A DNA stretch of 21,385 bases. It comes from a virus. Both the position numbers and the translations under genes were made by a program. The DNA lies in IMG/VR virus record IMGVR_UViG_3300017739_000144, positions 1 through 21,385 of that record; one strand, given 5' to 3'. Shown in pieces: positions 6,931 through 13,726 of the stretch (positions are counted from its first letter, which is position 1; the number at the start of each line of letters is the position of its first letter). A model generated the notes under the pieces. It ran no database searches, was not told the DNA's origin, and saw only the letters and a program-made list of their open reading frames with translations.

Positions 6931-7251
6931 ATGATTAATGATATTCGTAAAAATTTGTTCTTTTTTATAGTGATCTTTGTATTTAGTTTCACGGTACTCC
7001 CAAGCTGTTCGAGTCTGAACAATTCGTCAGAAGCTTCCAGTAGCTCTTTCACCAAAGCAAAGTATTTAACTGAATTAACATATATAACACGGGATAAGGC
7101 TTTGGTTCAAAGATACAAAGAGTCATACATCTCGGCCCGAACAAACTTTTCGGAGTTTGCTGTGCTTAATGAATGGTCGTATGACAGAGATAAGGAAGTC
7201 ATTTTAGAAACGATTGAGTTATTTTTAGAATTGGAATTTGTTGGACAATGA
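6931..7251 (+). CDS. Small lipoprotein
   Basis: A 106-aa exported protein. Residues 1–25 are a signal peptide: basic start (NDIRK), a long hydrophobic core (LFFFIVIFVFSFTVL) and a lipobox-like LPSC with Cys26 as the lipidated residue. A Ser/Asn-rich linker follows, then a helical domain (KYLTELTYITRDKALVQRY…). No known family. It overlaps the papain-like protease by ATGA (7248–7251), so the two are almost certainly co-translated and may act together. The pair lies on the plus strand between minus-strand operons, which suggests a separately acquired unit. Alternatives include an outer-membrane exclusion factor or a protease partner; neither can be shown here. Confidence 0.8.
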   Translation: MINDIRKNLFFFIVIFVFSFTVLPSCSSLNNSSEASSSSFTKAKYLTELTYITRDKALVQRYKESYISARTNFSEFAVLNEWSYDRDKEVILETIELFLELEFVGQ

Positions 7252-8006
7252 GTTTATCAAAATTAAAAAAGAAGTATTCATACGTATTGCCATCAGAGCC
7301 TGACGAACGTGATCACCTTTACGTTGCTGGAAGCGCTCGTGAAGAGGATGTTTCTTTGAAGGCCTTTCGCGGTGATATCCTTAATCAAGGAAGCTGGGGT
7401 TCGTGTACCGGTCATGGAACTGCAGGAATGCTTCATAGTTTTTATCGTCGTATAACTGGTTTAAAAATTGATTTTAATCCGTATTGGATTTGGTATTGGG
7501 TTAGAAAAACAAATGGTTGGGAAGGTGCCAACACTGGAGGTTATCCAAGAGACATATTCAAGACGCTTGTTTCAAAAGGTGTTTGCGAGAATGGAGTTTG
7601 GAAACCGAGAAAATATTCAGACGCACCTCCTGAATTAAGTGATGAACAAGTGATTCGTTTCAGGGGTTATAAAAGGTTAAATGTTGATAGACGAAATTTT
7701 GATAATACCAAGAATGATCTTTATTGGGCGATTGGTCAAGAGCAACTCCCCATTGGAATTAATATGACGGTTTACGCTTCGTTTGAAAGACACGTAGGTC
7801 GATCCAGTAAGCTTCGGTTGCCTGGCCCAAATGACCCTATCGTTGGTTGCCATTGGGCGTTTGTCGATGAAGTTCGATATGATGGCATTACACTTGTTAA
7901 TTCTTGGGGGCAAAAATGGGGTAGCATTGGTACGTTCTTGATGCCTTGGGAATACGTTCGTAAGTGTGTTATCGAAGCTTGGTGCTTGGATCCAAAGTTG
8001 CCTTAA
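7248..8006 (+). CDS. Papain-like cysteine protease (peptidase C1 family)
   Basis: A 252-aa C1-type protease. The catalytic site is intact: oxyanion Gln47 and Cys53 in NQGSWGSCTGHG, His202 in GCHWAFVDEV and Asn218 in LVNSWGQKWGSIGTF. The N-terminal PSEPDERDHLY resembles the P-x-x-x-D-x-R-D-Y/H-x-Y lead-in of bacterial C1 enzymes. There is no signal peptide and no inhibitory propeptide, so it should be cytosolic and active as made, or exported by lysis or carried in the virion. Its start overlaps the lipoprotein stop. Its TAA abuts the TAA of the convergent gene inside the palindrome TTAATTAA (8003–8010). Substrate is unknown; a phage-encoded papain-like enzyme is uncommon in T4-like genomes. 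Confidence 0.92.
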   Translation: MSLSKLKKKYSYVLPSEPDERDHLYVAGSAREEDVSLKAFRGDILNQGSWGSCTGHGTAGMLHSFYRRITGLKIDFNPYWIWYWVRKTNGWEGANTGGYPRDIFKTLVSKGVCENGVWKPRKYSDAPPELSDEQVIRFRGYKRLNVDRRNFDNTKNDLYWAIGQEQLPIGINMTVYASFERHVGRSSKLRLPGPNDPIVGCHWAFVDEVRYDGITLVNSWGQKWGSIGTFLMPWEYVRKCVIEAWCLDPKLP

Positions 8007-8258
8007 TTAATCGGGAAGGTTTAAAAGCTCGGCAAGGTCAATTGCGACGTCGGTTTGTCTTTGATCAAGATCTTTCCAGCGTGAAAGTCTTCCGAGGCGC
8101 TGAGTCGCTGACGTGGCGGAATTGAAGCTTAATTCGGCCTTTACGAGTGACGCTTTTAGATCGGCGAGTTCAGTCACCATCTCCGATACTTGGTCCATCT
8201 GGTCGGGGGATACCTTTCCCTCGGCGAGGAGTTTTTGTGTTTGATCTAGTACTGTCAT
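8007..8258 (-). CDS. Small helical protein (83 aa)
   Basis: A predicted coiled-coil-like protein: heptad-friendly segments QVSEMVTELADLKASLVKAEL (residues ~23–43) and DVAIDLAELLNL near the end. No family is recognised. It is the last gene of the five-gene operon started at 9371–9399, begins in the TTATATTATG context, and is exactly convergent with the protease gene with no space between stops. Confidence 0.7.
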   Translation of the reverse strand: MTVLDQTQKLLAEGKVSPDQMDQVSEMVTELADLKASLVKAELSFNSATSATQRLGRLSRWKDLDQRQTDVAIDLAELLNLPD

Positions 8259-8276
8259 AATATAAAGGGTGGGGTC

Positions 8277-8444
8277 TTAAGCGTTAAAATAACCTTTGGG
8301 TGCTTTTGGATAAGCGGTTTGAGGTTCATCGAGCTGTAGGGTTTCGATCATCTTAACGATATCGTAATAGGCCTCAGTGCTGATGGAGTTAGAGTACCAA
8401 AGCTTCAACGCCTTTGTCTTTAGTGTGGTGTTGTCTTCAATCAT
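8277..8444 (-). CDS. Small protein of unknown function (55 aa)
   Basis: The product starts MIEDNTTLKTKALKLWYSN and ends PKAPKGYFNA. I use the ATG at 8444, which leaves 4 bp after the preceding stop; an in-frame ATG at 8459 would overlap that gene. The pattern of a short amphipathic helix (ISTEAYYDIVKMIETL) is all that can be said. Confidence 0.6.
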   Translation of the reverse strand: MIEDNTTLKTKALKLWYSNSISTEAYYDIVKMIETLQLDEPQTAYPKAPKGYFNA

Positions 8445-8448
8445 GATT

Positions 8449-8649
8449 CTAAATCTCAAGGTTGGTTGGAGTAACTCGGCCGCGGTATGATACGCTCATT
8501 CCCCGCTTGGTTTTACGCTGTCCCAAACTCCAGTTTGGTTTGCGGTCAGCTTTAATGTGAATGTGATCCTCGAAGTTGGCTGTGCGAACACGAACCGTCT
8601 TGGAGATTGCGATTTTTTGTTTAGCAGATAGATTGCTTTTTTGTGTCAT
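8449..8649 (-). CDS. Small basic protein (66 aa)
   Basis: A Lys/Arg-rich 66-aa protein with mixed beta-type stretches (KTVRVRTANFEDHIHIKAD, RGMSVSYRGRVTPTN). No family is recognised. The start at 8649 (MTQKSNLSAKQK) is preceded by TTATATTATG like its neighbours; an ATG farther upstream (8754) would overlap the preceding gene and adds an unrelated Arg/Ser/Cys-rich extension. Confidence 0.65.
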   Translation of the reverse strand: MTQKSNLSAKQKIAISKTVRVRTANFEDHIHIKADRKPNWSLGQRKTKRGMSVSYRGRVTPTNLEI

Positions 8650-8678
8650 AATATAATGGGTGGTTGAGATTTTAAAAA

Positions 8679-8930
8679 TTAATAACGATCGTAAACATAA
8701 ACGTCGGCATGAGCAGCATCGGCGAGAGGAACGAAATAGCGAGATCCACCCCAAGCAGTTTTACTAGGTGTATAGTTAGGGTTGTTCTTACCCCAACGAC
8801 CTTGGAGCTTAACGTATTTTCCAGTTCCGTAAAACTTCTTTCGAAAGTTTTGGACCGATTTCATATCCACTTCACTGCTCATGTCCACGGTGAATTGATA
8901 GGCTGGTGTGCGAAAGGCTTTTATTGTCAT
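8679..8930 (-). CDS. Small protein of unknown function (83 aa)
   Basis: An 83-aa protein with a basic, aromatic centre (NFRKKFYGTGKYVKLQGRWG, 28–47) and a C-terminus rich in Tyr (DVYVYDRY). Composition suggests a small beta-rich fold. It sits between two operon members with gaps of 19 and 29 bp and begins in the TTATATTATG context. Confidence 0.65.
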   Translation of the reverse strand: MTIKAFRTPAYQFTVDMSSEVDMKSVQNFRKKFYGTGKYVKLQGRWGKNNPNYTPSKTAWGGSRYFVPLADAAHADVYVYDRY

Positions 8931-8949
8931 AATATAAATTGGGTAATTC

Positions 8950-9336
8950 TTAAGCGGCTTCGATTGCCTGACGAAGAGTGCGATGATAGTCTTCCAGTTT
9001 TTCCTCTAGTTCAGCGAGGGTGTAATCAGCCGAATTAAGGCGAAGGCGGAAACCATCGAATTCCTTGCTTCTGTCTGAGATTTCCCCAATGACGATGCTC
9101 TTGAGTTGGTCGACTGTGAGAGGAGTGGCCACTGCGTCGGGCTCAAATGCGAGAATCTTGTCGGTCTCTTCCTTTGAAAAGGTTCCTCCAAAATCATCGG
9201 CGGATTCCCAGTTGGGACGAGGGAGAAAATCGTATTCGACCAAAACCCACTCGCCTTTGCGGTATTCATACTCAGGCCATGCCTGTTCCCCGTTTTTGGT
9301 GATTTGGTGAAGGTTGAGTTCAGTGATAGATTTCAT
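8950..9336 (-). CDS. Acidic protein of unknown function (128 aa)
   Basis: The first gene behind the promoter at 9371–9399. The N-terminal half contains EYEYRKGEWVLVEYDFLPRP and an acidic region; the C-terminal third is a likely coiled coil (LAELEEKLEDYHRTLRQAI). No family is recognised. It starts with TTATATTATG, and the leader contains AAGGAAAAA about 20 nt upstream, too far to serve as a normal Shine-Dalgarno. Confidence 0.7.
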   Translation of the reverse strand: MKSITELNLHQITKNGEQAWPEYEYRKGEWVLVEYDFLPRPNWESADDFGGTFSKEETDKILAFEPDAVATPLTVDQLKSIVIGEISDRSKEFDGFRLRLNSADYTLAELEEKLEDYHRTLRQAIEAA

Positions 9337-9370
9337 AATATAAATTGTGGTAGTTTTTCCTTATAGATAT

Positions 9371-9399
9371 ATTCTACCACATTTTTGGATAATTGTACA
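9371..9399 (-). promoter_or_regulatory. Extended -10 promoter, repeat copy 2 (small-gene operon)
   Basis: TGTACA (9399–9394), a 17-bp spacer ending in TGG, and TAGAAT (9376–9371); predicted +1 near 9364. It is nearly identical to the promoter at 5759–5787 and likewise follows a terminator hairpin by 3 bp. Confidence 0.75.
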
Positions 9400-9402
9400 G
9401 GG

Positions 9403-9427
9403 AAAAGTGCTAAAAAAATGCACTTTT
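9403..9427 (-). terminator. Terminator hairpin abutting a promoter (copy 2)
   Basis: AAAAGTGC (9403–9410) pairs with GCACTTTT (9420–9427) around a nine-base A/T loop. Relative to copy 1 the base pair below the loop has changed from A–T to C–G on both arms, which keeps the stem. It would end the stable-RNA/3D-protein operon. Confidence 0.65.
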
Positions 9428-9437
9428 TTGCCATTTT

Positions 9438-9475
9438 TGCCCAATTTGATACAAAAATGCCCAATTTGATACAAA
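9438..9475 (-). repeat. Tandem direct repeat, 18 bp at 20-bp period
   Basis: TGCCCAATTTGATACAAA occurs at 9438–9455 and again, identically, at 9458–9475, joined by AA. It lies between the stop of the 3D-domain gene (9489) and the terminator–promoter unit. Possible protein-binding site or 3' RNA element. Confidence 0.8.
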
Positions 9476-9488
9476 TTCTGGAACAGCC

Positions 9489-9926
9489 TTAATCTCGAAG
9501 AATTTGAACCTCCATATACATCGGCCGCTTGGTTGCATGACTGTCTTGTTCACGTTTGGTTGGAACATAAACATCAAACACATATGCCTTTCCTTGAGCA
9601 GCCTTCTTGGAAGTTACCCAGGCTCCGCGGTCTTGAACAATAAAGTGTCCGTCACCGACGCGTCCTTTGAGCTCGGGAATAAAAATCTTGGTACCAAATG
9701 GAAAGTCGGGGTGCGCAGCAACCGTGACTCCCGTGATCGCTCGCTTGGTTGCAGGATCGGCCACTTGATCGCCCCACTTGTCGTCACCGCAATAATATGT
9801 AATACGGCAACGAAGAGATTCCTTTTTAGTTTTGGTTAGACCTATGGTTGCTCCAACAGCCAAAAGAGTAAGAATAACAATTCGGCCAAAGGTTAAAAAA
9901 TAAAAGTCTGTTCTCGAGGATTTCAT
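9489..9926 (-). CDS. Membrane-anchored 3D-domain (double-psi beta-barrel) protein
   Basis: A 145-aa protein with an N-terminal hydrophobic helix (residues ~14–30, GRIVILTLLAVGATIGL) acting as signal anchor. The remainder matches the 3D domain: TYYCGDD, an AAHPDFPFGTKIFIPEL segment (70–86), the HFIVQDRGAWV block with Asp99 and a FDVYVPTKREQD block with Asp118, giving the Asp residues typical of the family. 3D domains share the MltA/RlpA-like barrel and usually act on peptidoglycan glycan strands, so an envelope-modifying or lysis-supporting role is likely. Two Cys (40, 46) could form a disulfide in the periplasm. It is the last gene of the tRNA-containing transcript, an unusual place for a lysis-type gene. 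Confidence 0.75.
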   Translation of the reverse strand: MKSSRTDFYFLTFGRIVILTLLAVGATIGLTKTKKESLRCRITYYCGDDKWGDQVADPATKRAITGVTVAAHPDFPFGTKIFIPELKGRVGDGHFIVQDRGAWVTSKKAAQGKAYVFDVYVPTKREQDSHATKRPMYMEVQILRD

Positions 9927-9930
9927 TTGC

Positions 9931-10002
9931 TTATATATGATAGCGGTTATCGAACCAAAGTATTAATACAAAATAGATGATAAAAAGAGTTAAATAGATC
10001 AT
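9931..10002 (-). CDS. Candidate 23-aa transmembrane micro-protein
   Basis: ATG at 10002–10000, TAA at 9933–9931. After the start almost all residues up to 17 are hydrophobic (YLTLFIIYFVLILW), followed by FDNRYHI. AGGAAAA lies 8–14 nt upstream, one of few Shine-Dalgarno-like sites in the window. The stop is 4 bp before the 3D-domain start. Tiny membrane peptides are common in T4-like phages; a chance ORF cannot be excluded. Confidence 0.4.
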   Translation of the reverse strand: MIYLTLFIIYFVLILWFDNRYHI

Positions 10003-10024
10003 ATTGAGTTTTCCTGTTTTGTGC

Positions 10025-10046
10025 AGTTTTCACACTGATGAAAACT
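10025..10046. other. Intergenic hairpin
   Basis: AGTTTTCA (10025–10032) and TGAAAACT (10039–10046) form an 8-bp perfect stem with a six-base loop. No T-run follows on the minus strand, so a strong terminator is unlikely; it could be an RNA processing or stability element between the 65-aa gene and the micro-protein. Confidence 0.45.
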
Positions 10047-10062
10047 CGTGATTTAATGAAAA

Positions 10063-10260
10063 CTAATCAATTATTCCGTTTACCAGTAAAGCATTATAAA
10101 CGGCATTCATCATTTCAATATCGGAGAAATAACGAATCACATCGTTTGCTATAGCTTCGCCGTATTCTTCTTTTACACTTTGAAAAAGATCAAGTCTACA
10201 GCCTGGGTATGTTTCGAGGCCGTGCTTTTCCAACATTAGTTTTAAGTTTTCAACGCTCAT
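10063..10260 (-). CDS. Small acidic helical protein (65 aa)
   Basis: A 65-aa protein (MSVENLKLMLEKHGLETY…) that is helical throughout by composition, with no recognised family. It directly follows tRNA-Glu (20 bp) in the same transcript, so its mRNA must be produced by tRNA 3' processing or by read-through. No Shine-Dalgarno sequence is seen. Confidence 0.65.
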   Translation of the reverse strand: MSVENLKLMLEKHGLETYPGCRLDLFQSVKEEYGEAIANDVIRYFSDIEMMNAVYNALLVNGIID

Positions 10261-10280
10261 AGTATTTGATTAGTTTAAAG

Positions 10281-10352
10281 CATCCCCACCCGGGATCGAA
10301 CCGAGATTGCCTGGATGAAAACCAGGTGTCCTAACCATTAGACGATAGGGAC
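10281..10352 (-). tRNA. tRNA-Glu(UUC)
   Basis: A 72-nt cloverleaf on the minus strand: acceptor GTCCCTA pairing with TGGGGAT (one G-T at the end), D arm GTCTAATGGTTAGGAC, anticodon stem CCTGG/CCAGG with loop TTTTCAT (anticodon TTC) and T arm with TTCGATC. No CCA is encoded after the discriminator G, so CCA must be added. It lies 6 bp downstream of tRNA-Thr. Confidence 0.93.
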
Positions 10353-10358
10353 TTAAAG

Positions 10359-10434
10359 TGGAGCCACCTGTCAGACTCGAACTGACGACCTGCTGATTAC
10401 AAATCAGCTGCTCTACCAACTGAGCTAAGGTGGC
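10359..10434 (-). tRNA. tRNA-Thr(UGU)
   Basis: A 76-nt cloverleaf on the minus strand: acceptor GCCACCT/AGGTGGC, D arm GCTCAGTTGGTAGAGC, anticodon stem GCTGA/TCAGC with loop TTTGTAA (anticodon TGT), T arm GTCAG-TTCGAGT-CTGAC and an encoded TCCA 3' end. The 5' end is only 5 nt from the structured RNA upstream. Confidence 0.95.
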
Positions 10435-10439
10435 ATTTT

Positions 10440-10607
10440 GTATCCTCATTAATACCAGCGGGAATTTGTGTCCAAGGGTAGCTAATCCTGTCACCCGCCC
10501 CTGATGAGCTAATTCAGTTTTTCACTAGGGTTTTAATTCTTTCCAAGCTCATGGAAAGTTCCTAGCGGCAGCAAGATCTTTTTATCTTATGGTATTAATG
10601 AAGATAC
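10440..10607 (-). ncRNA. Structured RNA with 17-bp closing helix and pseudoknot, upstream of tRNAs
   Basis: A 168-nt element with no credible ORF. P1: 10607–10591 pairs with 10456–10440, 17 contiguous pairs with one G-U. Inside, in order: P2 AAGAT/ATCTT (10588–10584 with 10577–10573); P3 CGCTAGG/CCTAGTG, 7 pairs (10567–10561 with 10529–10523); nested in P3, hairpin P4 CTTTCCA/TGGAAAG (10558–10552 with 10545–10539); its six-base loop TGAGCT (10551–10546) is fully complementary to AGCTCA at 10510–10505, giving a pseudoknot; P5 GCGGG/CCCGC (10498–10494 with 10462–10458). It starts about 40 nt after a strong promoter and ends 5 nt before tRNA-Thr. T4 encodes stable RNAs of unknown role (RNA C and D) in its tRNA cluster, which is a possible parallel. 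A riboswitch, a processing element or a marine phage RNA such as the manA or wcaG class are alternatives I cannot test. Confidence 0.75.
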
Positions 10608-10654
10608 AAAAATTATATATTAACTTTATTTACGGTATTGTTGTTTGTTAGTAT

Positions 10655-10683
10655 ATTATACCATATTTTAAACAAAATGTAAA
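10655..10683 (-). promoter_or_regulatory. Extended -10 promoter for the stable-RNA operon
   Basis: TTTACA (10683–10678), a 17-bp spacer ending in TGG, and TATAAT (10660–10655). It is the closest to consensus of the set. Predicted +1 near 10648, followed by the structured RNA, tRNA-Thr, tRNA-Glu and three ORFs. It follows the DUF1501 terminator by 14 bp. Confidence 0.8.
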
Positions 10684-10697
10684 TAACAAAATACTAA

Positions 10698-10731
10698 ACC
10701 GCCCAATCCTAGTAAAATAGAATCGGGCGGT
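10698..10731 (-). terminator. Terminator of the DUF1501/DUF1549 unit
   Basis: On the minus strand ACCGCCCGAT (10731–10722) pairs with ATTGGGCGGT (10707–10698), ten pairs including one G-T, with a 14-base loop; TTTAGTATTTTG follows. It is 29 bp after the DUF1501 stop. Confidence 0.8.
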
Positions 10732-10759
10732 CAGGCGTTGAATTTAAGTACTTTAAATA

Positions 10760-11962
10760 TTAAGTAAGAGCACCCTTAATAATCTTACCGTAATCAGCCA
10801 CTCGGAATGGTCTTCCGGTTGGAGAGAAGTGGCTTTGCTCAAGATCAAGTCCAGCAAGGTGAGCGATGGTAGCGTTCACATCGGTAATTGTATAAGGATC
10901 AGATATCACCTTTGTCGCTTGCTCATTTGTTTCACCAACAGCCACACCACCATTAATACCAGCTCCGATAAGAAGAGTTGAGTAAGCCTGGGGATAGTGA
11001 TCTCGTCCGGTGTTAACATTGATCTTTGGTGTTCTACCAAATTCAGTTACAATCGCGATCAGCGTTGAATCAAGAAGTCCTTCGCTTTCAAGATCTGTAA
11101 CAAGCGCGCTTACAGCGTCGTCAACTTCTTTAAGCTTGTTATCGAGCTTCTCAAAGTTCTCTGTGTGGGTATCCCAACCTCCGTTGTTAACCTCAATGAA
11201 TCGAACGTCGCCATGAACAAGTCGCTTTGCAAGGAGTAACCCTTGGCCGAGGCGTGTGTTACCATACCGCTCTTTATCTTGAGCGGACACCTTTGAAAGG
11301 TCAAACAAATTGAGATCTTCTGACTCTAAAAAGCGAACTGTATTTTCATAAAAGTCATTGTACTGAGAAGCAATCGGAGACTGGATCTTTGAGTTTACCT
11401 GCCGAAGCAGATCCATGCGCTCAAGTAGTTTAGCGTCTGCTGCAGAGTTTCTTAGACCCGAGTTTGGATCTACAATAGGAAGAGGTGACTTAACCTTGGG
11501 AAGGAATCCACTGCCAGGGTGAGAACTTGCACCGCTAACAAGAACAAAGTCAGGTATGGTGGTGTCTCGATTTGACAAGTGAGAAACCCAACTTCCAAGA
11601 GAAGGGTGAGTGATAGTCGCAAGTTGCTTGAACGAAGTTCGGTTCAGATACTGAGCCTGTCGGTGAGCACCGGTCTTTGAAGTCAGTGATCGAATAACAG
11701 CAGCCTTGTCCATTACCTTGGCAAGTTTAGGAAGGCGGTGTCCGATTTGAAACTCGCCTGTTGTTCCAATCGCGGTGGTGTCTCCTGCCACTTCTTTATC
11801 TGTCTTTGGGTCAAACGAATCAATGTGACTCATTCCACCATCAAGGCAGATATAGATGATGTTCTTGGCTTTTGTATCTTTAACAGGCTGGGCATCTACC
11901 ACGTTCACACCGTATGTGGCGGCGGCTAAACCAGCGATGAATTTACGTCTATCTGTGTTCAT
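10760..11962 (-). CDS. DUF1501 protein (alkaline-phosphatase/sulfatase-like fold) with Tat signal
   Basis: A 400-aa DUF1501 protein. The N-terminus DRRKFIAGLAAAT is a twin-arginine signal, so it should be folded in the cytoplasm and exported. Family motifs are ICLDGGMSHIDSFDP (38–52), NNGGWDTHTENF (259–270), VTEFGRTPKIN (305–315) and GRDHYPQAYS (319–328), which correspond to the metal-site region of the alkaline-phosphatase-like superfamily. Enzymatic substrate is not known for the family. It lies 10 bp downstream of the DUF1549/DUF1553 gene, preceded by an AAAGGA site, and ends before its own terminator. In Planctomycetota and Verrucomicrobiota DUF1501 and DUF1549/DUF1553 genes are commonly adjacent, as here; finding the intact pair in a phage is unusual. 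All key motifs look preserved, so it is likely functional. Confidence 0.92.
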   Translation of the reverse strand: MNTDRRKFIAGLAAATYGVNVVDAQPVKDTKAKNIIYICLDGGMSHIDSFDPKTDKEVAGDTTAIGTTGEFQIGHRLPKLAKVMDKAAVIRSLTSKTGAHRQAQYLNRTSFKQLATITHPSLGSWVSHLSNRDTTIPDFVLVSGASSHPGSGFLPKVKSPLPIVDPNSGLRNSAADAKLLERMDLLRQVNSKIQSPIASQYNDFYENTVRFLESEDLNLFDLSKVSAQDKERYGNTRLGQGLLLAKRLVHGDVRFIEVNNGGWDTHTENFEKLDNKLKEVDDAVSALVTDLESEGLLDSTLIAIVTEFGRTPKINVNTGRDHYPQAYSTLLIGAGINGGVAVGETNEQATKVISDPYTITDVNATIAHLAGLDLEQSHFSPTGRPFRVADYGKIIKGALT

Positions 11963-11972
11963 ATTTTTTCCT

Positions 11973-13721
11973 TTAAATAATAAGTTTAAATTCGTGGCTA
12001 TTAATCAACACCCACACAATGTCCGCAAAGGGAACATTCATAAAGTTTTTAATCTCTTGCTCTGTTGGATACCTGCCGATGTAAGAAGCAAAAAGGTATT
12101 CAATCGCAGTGTCTTTGTTCCAATCGGCCAACCTATCAATAACCTGATTGTTATCGTCCATAAGGCCTTTGGTTAAAGGACCGTTCATAAGGGTTAGAAT
12201 CTGAGTAATGTTTGCGTCTTCATTACCAGTCTCGATTAGATTCCTATCAGACCTTCCAAACTCAAGCATGAAATTACCAGCCGAACCTTCAAAAATATTT
12301 GAAGAACGTATCATCATTTCACGTCCCATTTTTGGAGCACCTTCGTAATACTGCCGCTGTAGCTTTTGGTATTCAGCGTAGGTCTCTAATGCGGTGGTTG
12401 AATTAACGCTTGCCAAATCAGTTGTGAAGAGCTCACGGTATGTTCCTCGAAGATCAGCAGGTTGCCATGCATCAACGTCTCCAGTATGTAGTGTAACAAT
12501 GCTGTCCCAAAGCTGAGCTGAAGTCATGCGTCTCATCTTTGGTCCACGAAACGTGTCGCCGTCATCTGATTGAGAAGAGTAAAACCGAGTATTGTAAAGA
12601 ATGCGATTAAACTCCCGCGTATCATAGTCAAGATCTTTAATCAGTTGAGTTAAGTACTGAACAAGCTCGGCGTTTTTACTGTGACGCAGTTCATCAAAAA
12701 GAGCAATGTCATTAAGGGTAAAATGGATAAGCTTGAATCCAAACGCTTTATACCAAAGACGATTTACAATATTGGTAGCAAAGGTCGGATGCTGATCATC
12801 AGTAAACCATTTAGCAAAGTCCTGTGTTAATGTACCGCGTTCGCTACCTTCTCGAAGAACTTGGCCAATTGGTGTACGAGCTTCAACCGTTTCATATGGT
12901 TCGGCATCGCTGTATTTGTAATCGTGAGGAAGCTTTAAAACCTTTTTAGGATCATGGGTAATTGTGTTACGATATCCTCCAACTGCCCACCACTGACCGA
13001 GCCTGTTAATCGCTCCACGGGTATCACCCTTTTCGTCCGAAGCGCGAGCTTCTGTTCTAAGCTTGCCGTAAATGGATCTCTCCTCGGCAAGACCTCGCGT
13101 GTTTAGCGTGGAAAAGAAAGCGGTGATATTGTAGTAATCCATTTGAGTCCATTCATCAAACGGATGGTCATGGCATTGAGCGCATGAGATATTTGTTCCT
13201 GCAAGAGCCGTAAAGGTGTTTGCCACATTGTCAAGTAGCATTCCTTCGTCCTTTAGGTAATACCCAACTGCAGGGTTATCGTAAATGTCGCCTTCAGCTG
13301 TTAGAAGCTGTTTGACAAACTCGTCGTAATGAGTGTTAACCGCGATCTGCTCTTTGATCCAAGTGATATAGGTATCAGCCGGAACGTTGTTAACCACCTT
13401 TCGTTTAATCCTAAGCAAGTCAGCATAGAAGTTAAACATTGACTCGACATATCCTTGTGAATTAATCAGCTTTTCAATAAGAGCTTCTTTATTGGGGTCG
13501 CGAATGAATGTTTCGCGGTCGTCGTATGTTGGGATTCTTCCAACAATGTCTAGATAAGCACGGCGAACAAACACTTCGTCCGATGCCTTTGTGGGCATTG
13601 CCACTTTATTTGCGCGTAAATTACTTGCAATAAGTTGGTCGATTTTTAAGCTGGGTGAGACCTCTCCCAATGCATAATTAGAAACCAGGACTAGTGCAGT
13701 AACAAGTATTAACCTAACCAT
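11973..13721 (-). CDS. DUF1549/DUF1553 protein with c-type heme motif
   Basis: A 582-aa exported protein. Residues 1–19 are a signal peptide (LILVTALVLVSNYALG). The DUF1549 (PSCyt2) part spans about 25–220: VRRAYLDIVGRIPT (52–65), YADLLRIKR, and the heme-binding CAQCH (180–184) within NISCAQCHDHPFDEW. DUF1553 (PSD1) fills the C-terminal half, with QHPTFATNIVNRLWYKAFGF and RDRNLIETGN-like segments (seen as GRSDRNLIETGNED). Cellular homologues, as I recall them, are usually longer (often 800 aa or more) and may carry an extra N-terminal cytochrome domain, so this is a compact form. The role is unknown; redox function at the cell envelope is inferred from the CxxCH. Heme attachment would depend on the host. 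It is co-transcribed with DUF1501. An exact TATAAATA lies 5 bp before the ATG. Confidence 0.92.
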   Translation of the reverse strand: MVRLILVTALVLVSNYALGEVSPSLKIDQLIASNLRANKVAMPTKASDEVFVRRAYLDIVGRIPTYDDRETFIRDPNKEALIEKLINSQGYVESMFNFYADLLRIKRKVVNNVPADTYITWIKEQIAVNTHYDEFVKQLLTAEGDIYDNPAVGYYLKDEGMLLDNVANTFTALAGTNISCAQCHDHPFDEWTQMDYYNITAFFSTLNTRGLAEERSIYGKLRTEARASDEKGDTRGAINRLGQWWAVGGYRNTITHDPKKVLKLPHDYKYSDAEPYETVEARTPIGQVLREGSERGTLTQDFAKWFTDDQHPTFATNIVNRLWYKAFGFKLIHFTLNDIALFDELRHSKNAELVQYLTQLIKDLDYDTREFNRILYNTRFYSSQSDDGDTFRGPKMRRMTSAQLWDSIVTLHTGDVDAWQPADLRGTYRELFTTDLASVNSTTALETYAEYQKLQRQYYEGAPKMGREMMIRSSNIFEGSAGNFMLEFGRSDRNLIETGNEDANITQILTLMNGPLTKGLMDDNNQVIDRLADWNKDTAIEYLFASYIGRYPTEQEIKNFMNVPFADIVWVLINSHEFKLII

Positions 13722-13726
13722 GGATA

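Noticed and set aside
8003-8010. TTAATTAA palindrome as a regulatory site
   Set aside because: It is formed by the two abutting stop codons of convergent genes.
10270-10494. A 74-codon minus-strand ORF across the tRNA genes
   Set aside because: It coincides with the two tRNAs and part of the structured RNA; the peptide is a translation of tRNA sequence.
10501-10517. CTGATGAG on the plus strand, suggesting a hammerhead ribozyme core
   Set aside because: No GAAA element or matching stem II/III follows, and the transcribed strand is the opposite one, where this sequence forms the pseudoknot partner.
11856-12176. Plus-strand ORF spanning the DUF1501/DUF1549 junction
   Set aside because: Shadow frame; the minus-strand proteins have conserved motifs, and the peptide is low-complexity.
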